Part shown: positions 1 through 5,020 of the stretch, one piece after another
Position numbering within the stretch: position 1 is the stretch's first letter
How the letters are laid out: each line of letters starts with the position of its first letter
Source of the DNA: Planctomycetota bacterium
GTDB lineage: Bacteria > Planctomycetota > UBA1135 > UBA2386
DNA: 5,020 nt
Reading direction: 5' to 3'
NCBI GenBank assembly: GCA_947455805.1
Contig: CANGSN010000272.1
Span: 1 to 5,020 of the forward strand
The notes under the pieces: generated by a model
Told to the model about the DNA's origin: nothing
Seen by the model: the letters and a program-made list of their open reading frames with translations, nothing else
Databases searched by the model: none
Translations under genes and position numbers: made by a program

Positions 1-92
1 AGCAGGGCCGCGTGCAGTGCCAGCGAACCGAACATCGCGCCCGAGCGCGGCAGCGCAGCAGGTTCGAGGCGTCGACGAGTTCCGGAGGGCAT
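1..92 (-). CDS. Start of a probable TonB-like energy transducer or other N-terminally anchored membrane protein (partial, runs off left edge)
   Basis: Read on the minus strand from the ATG at 92-90, the first residues are MPSGTRRRLEPAALPRSGAM, then FGSLALHAALL before the window ends; no stop occurs. A short Arg-rich cytoplasmic stretch followed by a small-residue and Leu hydrophobic segment containing a His is the usual N-terminal signal anchor of TonB proteins, which span the inner membrane and pass proton-motive energy to outer-membrane receptors. The divergent neighbour is a TonB-dependent receptor, which supports this reading. A second in-frame ATG at 35-33 would start directly at the hydrophobic segment. 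The frame stays open further upstream, as nearly all frames do at this GC content, so the start is uncertain. Only about 30 codons are visible. It could instead be any single-pass or signal-peptide-bearing protein. The identity is an inference; that a gene starts here is moderately likely. Confidence 0.45.
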   Translation of the reverse strand, partial: MPSGTRRRLEPAALPRSGAMFGSLALHAAL

Positions 93-102
93 GCGCCACC
101 AC

Positions 103-118
103 AGCAAGGACCGTTCCT
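103..118 (-). promoter_or_regulatory. Possible sigma-54 (-24/-12) promoter for the leftward gene
   Basis: On the minus strand this reads AGGAACGGTCCTTGCT. The sigma-54 consensus is TGGCACG-N4-TTGCW. The GG (117-116) and GC (105-104) are separated by exactly 10 bases, the AACG part of the -24 block is kept, and TTGCT is a perfect -12 block. Mismatches are A for T and A for C in the -24 block. Transcription would start about at position 92, the first base of the ATG, so the message would be leaderless or the real start would be the ATG at 35. It is weaker than the element on the other strand. Confidence 0.3.
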
Positions 119-320
119 CCGCGCCGCGCCGGCTGCTCGGGACCTCGGCACCGAGCGGATGCGTGCGAGGAGCCGGCGGTTCGGCGGCCCCGCGACGCAG
201 CTCGGCCGCTGCGCTCGGGCATCGCCGTCGCGAGGGATGTGTGGTCTGCGTGCCATGGTGTCGTACCGCGGTGACGCATCGAGCCGCATCGCCGCCGGCG
301 TGCCGGTGCTGCGCGAGCCG

Positions 321-344
321 GATCGTGGTGCGTGGCACACGATC
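321..344. promoter_or_regulatory. Inverted repeat, candidate operator or activator-binding site
   Basis: GATCGTG at 321-327 is mirrored by CACGATC at 338-344 with a 10-base spacer. The spacer adds pairing: GTGC (328-331) can pair with GCAC (335-338) around a GTG loop if G327 is bulged, giving ten pairs with one bulge. There is no T tract, so it is a poor terminator. Its centre lies about 100 bases upstream of the start predicted from the sigma-54-like element at 401-421, the usual distance for an enhancer-binding activator. It could equally be a repressor operator, or chance in GC-rich DNA. Confidence 0.4.
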
Positions 345-400
345 GGAGTGAGCGTGTCGCCGGCGTACGACACCCATCGCCGTGCGTCGGCGGCACTTTG

Positions 401-421
401 CGAACGGGCACGCACCTTGCC
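401..421 (+). promoter_or_regulatory. Sigma-54 (-24/-12) promoter candidate for the receptor operon
   Basis: The core GGGCACGCACCTTGCC at 406-421 matches the sigma-54 consensus TGGCACG-N4-TTGCW at every fixed base except G for T at the first position and C for W at the last. GG at 407-408 and GC at 419-420 are exactly 10 bases apart. The five bases before the core, CGAAC at 401-405, also satisfy the extended MRNRY part of the consensus. The predicted start is near 432, leaving a leader of about 37 bases before the ATG at 469. The core overlaps a small inverted repeat (CGCACC at 411-416, GGTGCG at 424-429). Sigma-54 promoters need an ATP-dependent activator, which is not encoded in this window. 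Confidence 0.5.
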
Positions 422-468
422 TTGGTGCGAGCGCGCTCTCCCCGGCGTCCGCCGTGCGCGTCCCCGCA

Positions 469-2667
469 ATGCCCTCTCGCTCGCTCGTGCCTTCCGTTCG
501 TTCGCCATCCGCGACCACGCTGCTGCGACTCGCTGCGCTCGCCGCCGTGTTCGCCACCCTGGCGCCGGCCCAGTCGTCGCCCACGCCGCCGGCGGCGCAG
601 GATCCGGCGGCGAAGCCCGCAGCCCCACCGCAGCAGCCGGCACCCCAGCAGCCCGCTGGCAATGCGCGCCTGCCGGAGGTGCTCGTCACCGAGTCGCCGG
701 ACGCTGCCGAACGGCAGCTGACCGAGGTGCCGATCGACAACCCGGGCGGGCGCGACCTGATCGGCCCGCGCGAGGTGCGCGAAGCCGGCTCGATGAGCCT
801 GCAGGACCTGCTGCGCCGTTCGCCCGGCGTGTTCGTCCAGGAGGAGACCGGCAGCGACTCGCTGCCCAACATCGCCATCCGCGGCGTGACCAACGGCGGC
901 GAAGGTGCGTGGCGCTCGATCAACCTCGGCATGTACGCCGACGGCATCCCGCTCGCGCCAGCGCCCTACGGCGGCCCCGGCAACTCGCTGTTCCCGTTCT
1001 CGCTCGAACGCGTCTACGCGATCGACGTGCAGCGCGGCGGCGGTGCGGTCCGCTACGGCCCGAACAACGTCAGCGGCGTCGTCAACTTCCTGACGCGCCC
1101 GATCCCCGAGGATCCGACGCTCCACACGCGGCTGCGCGTGGACACGTTCGAGAACATGTCGGCCTACATGGCGTTCGGCGGCACGTCGGGGCCGTTCGGC
1201 GCCCTGGTCGAAGCCGTCTACAAGGACGGCGAGACGTTCCGCGACGGCGGCGACTACGAGATCCAGAACTACGCGCTGAAGACGCGCTACGAAGTGTCGA
1301 AGTCGGTGCGTCTGTTCGCGCAGCTCGAGACCTACGACGAAGCGAGCCGGTTGGCCGACGGTCTGACGCTGGCGGAGTACAACCGCGACCCGAAGCAGAC
1401 GCTGTCGCCGCAGAACCGCTTCGCCGGCCAGCAGGATCGCGCCAACTTCAAGCTCGAGTGGGACGTCGGCAGCAACACGCTGTTCGAGCTGATCACCTAC
1501 TACTACGACGGCAACCGCACGTTCTTCCTCGGCTCGCCGACCTTCTACGGCGCCACCAACAACCTCGCGTTCGTCCAGACGACGCCGCGGCCGCAGCGCA
1601 CGGTCGCCGTGCAGCCGCAGCTGACGCACACCTACGCGCTCGCCGGCGGCACCGGCGAGTTCCACGTCGGCCTGCGCTACCTGCAGGAGGACATCGTGCG
1701 CACGGTGTCGCGCTACCTGGTGAACGGCACCACGCAGCTGCGCCGCAGCGAGGAGCAGTACGACTACTACACGGGCTCGGCGTGGCTCGAGAACCGCTTC
1801 CGCTTCGACGCGTGGACGGTGACGCCCGGCGTGCGCTTCGAGTACGTGCAGATCGACGCCAAGAACCGCATCAACGGCGTCGGCGTCGAGAAGGACTTCA
1901 CCGAGGCGCTGCCCGGCCTGACCGTGGCGCGGCGCATGAGCGAGACGTGGTCGCTGTTCGGCGGCGTGCAGAGCACGTTCGCGGCCCCGCAGGCGCCGCA
2001 GATCTCGATCACCACCAACCCGCAGGACCTCAGCGCGCAGTACGCATGGGTCTACGAGGTCGGCTCGCGCACGCGCGGCCTCGACGGCCTGCTGTCCACG
2101 GACCTGACGCTCTACCACATCGACTACAGCGATCGCCTGGTGCAGGACCCGGACCAGTTCGACGTCTTCGTCAACGTCGGCAGCTCGCGCCACCGCGGCG
2201 TCGAACTCGGCCTGACCAGCGAGCTCGCGGCGATCGGCCTGCACGGCGTCGAGCTGTGGAGCAACACGTCGTGGAACGACTCGAAGTTCACCAACGGCGC
2301 GTTCGACGGCAACGACTTCGCCGGCGCGCCGACCTGGCTCGCGGCGTGGGGCGCGCGCTACCGCCACGAGCGCTCTGGCCTGTGGTTCGGCATCGACGGC
2401 CTCTACACGGGCCCCGCGTTCACCGACGCGGCCAACACGCGCGACATCGCGGCCAACGGCACCGTCGGCCTGCGCCCGTCGTACTCGCTGTGGAACTGCA
2501 ACGTCGGCTGGGACACCCGGATCGACGACAAGAACGACGTCTCGATCCTGGTCGGCGGCAGGAACGTCTTCGACGAGGAGTATTTCGAGCCCCGCGCCGC
2601 GCGCGGGATCTTCCCCGGCGCCCCTGCGAGCCTTCTGTTCCAGGTCGGCGTCACGCACCGCTTCTGA
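469..2667 (+). CDS. TonB-dependent outer-membrane receptor, FecA-like, without signalling domain
   Basis: This 732-residue protein is a ligand-gated outer-membrane transporter driven by TonB. Residues 1-34 form a signal peptide (Arg-containing start, Leu/Ala core at about 18-32, cleavage after APA before Gln35). Residues 35-67 are a Pro/Ala/Gln linker, and EVLVTES at 70-76 is a plausible TonB box. The plug runs from about 95 to 215 and includes SLPNIAIRG at 131-139 and RGGGAVRYGPNNVSGVVNF at 189-207, the classic plug signature and very close to FecA. The rest is a 22-strand-type barrel with TPGVRFEY at 452-459, NVFDEEYF at 699-706 and a terminal Phe. From memory, similarity to E. coli Fe(III)-dicitrate receptor FecA extends along the barrel, including GGxxxAxYxxD-like and GIFPGAP-like segments. 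The roughly 80-residue N-terminal signalling domain of FecA is absent, so FecR/FecI-type signalling is not expected. A GTG at 382 also opens this frame, but ATG 469 gives a proper signal peptide and lies downstream of the promoter candidate. No Shine-Dalgarno motif is visible. The receptor class is sure; ferric citrate as ligand is not. Confidence 0.95.
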   Translation: MPSRSLVPSVRSPSATTLLRLAALAAVFATLAPAQSSPTPPAAQDPAAKPAAPPQQPAPQQPAGNARLPEVLVTESPDAAERQLTEVPIDNPGGRDLIGPREVREAGSMSLQDLLRRSPGVFVQEETGSDSLPNIAIRGVTNGGEGAWRSINLGMYADGIPLAPAPYGGPGNSLFPFSLERVYAIDVQRGGGAVRYGPNNVSGVVNFLTRPIPEDPTLHTRLRVDTFENMSAYMAFGGTSGPFGALVEAVYKDGETFRDGGDYEIQNYALKTRYEVSKSVRLFAQLETYDEASRLADGLTLAEYNRDPKQTLSPQNRFAGQQDRANFKLEWDVGSNTLFELITYYYDGNRTFFLGSPTFYGATNNLAFVQTTPRPQRTVAVQPQLTHTYALAGGTGEFHVGLRYLQEDIVRTVSRYLVNGTTQLRRSEEQYDYYTGSAWLENRFRFDAWTVTPGVRFEYVQIDAKNRINGVGVEKDFTEALPGLTVARRMSETWSLFGGVQSTFAAPQAPQISITTNPQDLSAQYAWVYEVGSRTRGLDGLLSTDLTLYHIDYSDRLVQDPDQFDVFVNVGSSRHRGVELGLTSELAAIGLHGVELWSNTSWNDSKFTNGAFDGNDFAGAPTWLAAWGARYRHERSGLWFGIDGLYTGPAFTDAANTRDIAANGTVGLRPSYSLWNCNVGWDTRIDDKNDVSILVGGRNVFDEEYFEPRAARGIFPGAPASLLFQVGVTHRF

Positions 2668-2697
2668 TCGCTTCGGACTTCACGACGACCGACACCC

Positions 2698-4722
2698 ATG
2701 ATCCTCCTGTCTTCGTTGCTTCTCCCCTTCCTGGGCATGGCACCGCAGCAGCCGGCGCCGCCCGCCGCGCCCGCGCCGACGCGCGAGTTCGAGATCCGCG
2801 GCGACCGTGCGTTCCTCGGCGGCCACGAGTTCGACCTGTGGGGCGTGCGCAGCGGCAACGCGCTGATGAGCCCGTCGATCACCGAGCGCCACGTGCGCGC
2901 ACTCGACACGTGGAACGCGCACGGCATCAACGCGATCGCCGTCTACCTGCAGGGCAGCCACGGCGGTTGGCCCGACGCCGAGGCCGGCGTCAACGGCTTC
3001 CTGCGCGACGGCACGCTGAAGAAGGACTTCGCCGAGCGCCTCGAGTGGCTGGTCCGCGAATGCGACCGCCGCGGCATGGTCGTCTGCGTCGGCGTCTGCT
3101 CGCCGCGCAAGGACCAGTGGCTGCTGGCGGAGGGAGCGCTGAAGAAGGCGATCCAGGACACCGGGCGCTTCCTGCAGTCGCGCGGCCTGCGCAACGTCTT
3201 CGTCGACCTGATGCACGAGTACGACCACACCGAGCGCGCCGACCATCCGATGCTGCGCGAGCCCGGCGGCGCGGCCAAGAAGTCGGAGCTGGTCGGGTGG
3301 TTCCGCGAGGTCACGACCGACATCGAGGTCGGCGTCTGCCCGTACGAGAAGTCGGTGACGGTGCAGTCGTCGACGTTCCCCGGCATGACCGTGCACGTGA
3401 TCCAGAAGAGCATGGCGATCCCGAGCGAGGGCTTCGTCGTCAACGTCGAGATGCAGAAGCAGGACGCCTACGAGAACGACGGCGTGTTCGTGCCCGGCGG
3501 GGTCGAGGCGGTGATCGCCGACTGCGAGCGCTACCTGGCGGCGAAGAACGCCGGCCTGTTCTTCCACGCCGCCTACGTGCAGGGCATCGGCAACCACAGC
3601 GGCACGGCGCCGCATCCGGAGATCGGCGGTGCCGGCGACACGCAGGGCAACCGCGGCGTGCGCTTCTTCTACGAGTGGGTGCGCGACCACGTCGGCCGCT
3701 GGGAGTACCCAAAGCACGTGCCGGTGCCGCGCGACGACGCGGCGGCCAAGGCCGCGACCGCGGCCGAACCGGTGGCGACGCGCGAGTTCGAGGTGCGCGG
3801 CGAGCGACCGTTCCTCGGCGGCGAGCCGGTGCTGCTGTGGGGCCTGCGCGTCAACAACGCGCTGATGAGCCCGGCGGTCACCGAGCGGCTGTGCAACAAC
3901 CTCGACAACTACGCGGCGCACGGCATCAACCTGATCAGCGTCGGCCTGCAGGGCACCAACGGCGGCTTCCCCGACGTCGACGCCGGCACCAACGCGTTCA
4001 CGTCCGACGGCAAGCTGATCCCGGCGTTCTCCCGCCGGCTCGAGCGCGTGGTCCGCGCCGCCGACGCGCGCGGCATGGTCGTGCTGGTCGTGCTGATGAT
4101 GCCGCGCAAGGACCAGCTGCTGCGCGACGAGGCGGCGGTGAAGAACGCGATCGAGAACGTCGCGCGCTTCCTGGAGACGCGGCGGTTGCGCAACGTGATG
4201 GTGAACCTCTTCCAGGAGTTCCACCACCCGACGCGCATCGACCACGAGCTGTTCCGCGAGCCCGACGGTGCGCAGAAGAAGGCGAAGCTGGCGCAGTGGT
4301 GGAAGGCGCAGGCACCGGCGATCGAGGTCGGCGTCGTGCCGAACCACCTGAACGGCTCGCCCGTCGACTTCCCGGGCTGCGACGTGCAGATGCTGCACGA
4401 GGAGATGCCGATCCCCGAACGCGGCTTCGTCGTCAACACCGAGACGCCGGACGAGGACCTGAGCGGCCACGAGGGCGTGTTCCACCCGCGCAGCAAGGCG
4501 CGGCTCGAAGCGCTGTGGGCGCAGTACCTGGCGGCGGCGCCGCGTGCTGCGATGCTGTTCCGCAGCTGCTACGCCGAGGACGTGCGCGGCCGGCAGGGCA
4601 CCGGCCCGAACCTCGAGATGGGCGGCGACGGCAAGGGCGAAGGCGACCGCGGCATCCGCTTCTTCTTCACCTGGTCGCGCCAGAACCTCGGCGCCTGGCA
4701 GTTCCCGAAGCACACGAAGTGA
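2698..4722 (+). CDS. Exported protein with two tandem TIM-barrel, glycoside-hydrolase-like domains
   Basis: This 674-residue protein starts with a short hydrophobic signal peptide (residues 1-15, likely cleaved after GMA) and a Pro/Ala/Gln linker to residue 27, so it is exported. Residues 28-340 and 361-672 are two copies of one domain, with about half of the residues identical by eye, joined by an Ala-rich linker. Each copy opens like a clan A glycosidase barrel: a two-strand cap (FLGG...LWG), then AHGIN...LQG for the first strands and RGMVV for the third. Each has a Glu after the fourth strand (VDLMHE, Glu174; VNLFQE, Glu507) and a Glu after GFVVN (Glu251, Glu582). These fit an acid/base and nucleophile pair in both copies, although His or Gln replaces the Asn that usually precedes the acid/base in GH5-like enzymes. 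I cannot assign a GH family or substrate. It begins 30 bases after the receptor with no promoter or ribosome-binding motif, so it is probably co-transcribed. It may trim or bind a glycan or glycosylated ligand for the receptor. Gene is certain, barrel likely, catalysis inferred. Confidence 0.88.
   Translation: MILLSSLLLPFLGMAPQQPAPPAAPAPTREFEIRGDRAFLGGHEFDLWGVRSGNALMSPSITERHVRALDTWNAHGINAIAVYLQGSHGGWPDAEAGVNGFLRDGTLKKDFAERLEWLVRECDRRGMVVCVGVCSPRKDQWLLAEGALKKAIQDTGRFLQSRGLRNVFVDLMHEYDHTERADHPMLREPGGAAKKSELVGWFREVTTDIEVGVCPYEKSVTVQSSTFPGMTVHVIQKSMAIPSEGFVVNVEMQKQDAYENDGVFVPGGVEAVIADCERYLAAKNAGLFFHAAYVQGIGNHSGTAPHPEIGGAGDTQGNRGVRFFYEWVRDHVGRWEYPKHVPVPRDDAAAKAATAAEPVATREFEVRGERPFLGGEPVLLWGLRVNNALMSPAVTERLCNNLDNYAAHGINLISVGLQGTNGGFPDVDAGTNAFTSDGKLIPAFSRRLERVVRAADARGMVVLVVLMMPRKDQLLRDEAAVKNAIENVARFLETRRLRNVMVNLFQEFHHPTRIDHELFREPDGAQKKAKLAQWWKAQAPAIEVGVVPNHLNGSPVDFPGCDVQMLHEEMPIPERGFVVNTETPDEDLSGHEGVFHPRSKARLEALWAQYLAAAPRAAMLFRSCYAEDVRGRQGTGPNLEMGGDGKGEGDRGIRFFFTWSRQNLGAWQFPKHTK
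2779..3717 (+). repeat. Internal duplication, copy 1 (domain A of the tandem-barrel protein)
   Basis: Codons 28-340 encode the first copy, from TREFEIRG to WEYPKH. The landmarks shared with copy 2 occur in the same order: FLGG, NALMSP, TER, AHGIN, LQG, RGMVV, PRKDQ, LRNV, REP, IEVGV, FPG, GFVVN, GVF, YLAA and RFF. Copy 1 has two extra residues before FPG (227-229). DNA identity is visible at the copy start (ACGCGCGAGTTCGAG occurs in both) but breaks up quickly, so the duplication is old. Confidence 0.9.
3778..4713 (+). repeat. Internal duplication, copy 2 (domain B of the tandem-barrel protein)
   Basis: Codons 361-672 encode the second copy, from TREFEVRG to WQFPKH, offset by 333 residues at the start and 332 at the end. 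Compared with copy 1, His173 before the putative acid/base becomes Gln506, and the putative nucleophile Glu251 corresponds to Glu582. The loop after GFVVN and the loop near the C-terminus (GIGNHSG in copy 1, VRGRQG in copy 2) differ most, which could mean different ligand preferences. Confidence 0.9.
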
Positions 4723-4761
4723 CCGTCGCCGTCGCCGCGCGCGTGCCGTAGGTTGTCGCGC

Positions 4762-5020
4762 GTGACGGCCCACCAGTTCGTGCTCGAGATCGGCCGCGCG
4801 ATGCACGCGCTCGGCAGTCCGTCGTATCGCATCGAGGACACGATGGACGTGTGCAGCCGCGCCCTCGGCCTCGAAGGCAGCTTCTTCTCGACGCCGACGG
4901 CGATCTTCGCGGCGATCGGACCGGTCGGCACCGAGCCGAAGACGATGCTGCTGCGCGTCACGCCCGGCGACCACGACCTCGGCCGCCTCGCCGAGCTCTA
5001 CGCGGTGCGCGACGAGGTCG
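4762..5020 (+). CDS. Threonine/serine exporter (ThrE, PF06738) family protein, N-terminal part
   Basis: The 86 visible codons read like the N-terminal soluble part of the ThrE/YjjP family: an opening helix (FVLEIGRAMHALGSPSYRIE, residues 6-25), then CSRALGLEGSFFSTPTAIFA (31-50), and a strand with LRVTPGDHDLGRLAELY at 64-80. The LG-S-YRIE, TPTAI and PGD-DL-RL-EL pattern is characteristic. Family members carry membrane helices after this part, export threonine or serine, and in the split YjjP/YjjB form export succinate. The helices lie beyond the window. The GTG at 4762 is preferred: TAGG at 4749-4752 sits 9 bases upstream and could act as a weak ribosome-binding site. A TTG at 4753 would add three residues. 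The 39-base gap after the previous gene has no clear terminator, so read-through is possible, but a metabolic link to the receptor operon is not evident. Confidence 0.85.
   Translation, partial: MTAHQFVLEIGRAMHALGSPSYRIEDTMDVCSRALGLEGSFFSTPTAIFAAIGPVGTEPKTMLLRVTPGDHDLGRLAELYAVRDEV

Larger units (their letters stand above)
93..468. other. Divergent intergenic region, non-coding
   Basis: I see no convincing gene in these 376 bases. All frames are largely open, but the translations are Arg/Ala/Pro/Ser-rich low-information strings, and the strict G/C third-position pattern of the flanking genes is lost. The region separates a leftward gene start at 92 from the rightward receptor start at 469, so it should hold both promoters. 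It contains two sigma-54-like elements and several inverted repeats, the best being at 321-344. No tRNA, rRNA or intrinsic terminator with a T tract is visible. Confidence 0.6.

Noticed and set aside
135..156. Six-base inverted repeat GCTCGG-N10-CCGAGC (and similar ones at 354-373 and 411-429)
   Set aside because: Six-base dyads with short spacers are expected by chance a few times in a GC-rich region of this size; not listed as features.
382..468. N-terminal extension of the receptor from GTG 382
   Set aside because: It would put 29 unrelated residues before a good signal peptide and place the start upstream of the promoter candidate.
2690..2699. CGACACCCAT occurs here over the start of the second gene and again at 368-377
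   Set aside because: A shared 10-mer is expected by chance in 5 kb and no further matching flanks exist.
12..4751. A continuous plus-strand open frame of 1579 codons spanning nearly the whole window
   Set aside because: It is a shadow frame of the receptor and tandem-barrel genes: Arg/Ala/Pro-rich low-information translation without domains, kept open because stop codons are rare at this GC content.
4723..4761. Possible terminator between the tandem-barrel gene and the ThrE-like gene
   Set aside because: Only self-complementary CGCGCG runs are present, with no stable stem followed by a T tract.
2680..4974. A 764-codon antisense open frame opposite the tandem-barrel gene
   Set aside because: The translation is dominated by Arg, Ala, Val, Leu, His and Asp and repeats itself because the sense gene is duplicated. 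No signal peptide, domain or promoter supports it.
1..5020. CRISPR array, tRNA/rRNA, insertion sequence or phage genes
   Set aside because: No regularly spaced repeats, RNA gene signatures, terminal inverted repeats or transposase/integrase motifs were found on either strand.

Overview
The window is very GC-rich (roughly 70% by eye, with codon third positions almost always G or C). It encodes an outer-membrane receptor, so the host is a diderm (Gram-negative-type) bacterium. The genes mostly lack Shine-Dalgarno motifs, and the exported proteins carry Pro/Ala/Gln-rich linkers just after the signal peptide. This fits groups such as Planctomycetota, Myxococcota or Acidobacteriota. Planctomycetota is my best guess, but it is low-confidence and rests on style rather than a marker gene.

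Layout from left to right. Positions 1-92, minus strand: the first ~30 codons of a gene leaving the window, whose product starts with an Arg-rich stretch and a hydrophobic segment, as a TonB-type energy transducer does. Positions 93-468: a 376-base non-coding divergent region. It holds a strong sigma-54-type -24/-12 promoter candidate facing the receptor gene, a weaker one facing the left-hand gene, and an inverted repeat placed where a sigma-54 activator could bind. Positions 469-2667: a complete TonB-dependent outer-membrane receptor resembling FecA but without the FecA signalling domain. Positions 2698-4722: a secreted or periplasmic protein built of two tandem copies of one TIM-barrel, glycosidase-like domain. 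Positions 4762-5020: the start of a threonine/serine-exporter (ThrE, PF06738) family gene, cut by the window edge.

The receptor and the double-barrel protein are 30 bases apart on the same strand and probably form an operon; the ThrE-like gene follows after 39 bases and may be its third member. My working model is an uptake locus: the tandem-barrel protein acts on a sugar-containing ligand or binds it, the receptor imports a product or chelate, and a TonB-like protein encoded divergently could energise the receptor. The most interesting points are the domain duplication with both putative catalytic pairs retained, and the apparent sigma-54 control of a divergent TonB/receptor pair. Both are inferences from sequence reading only.
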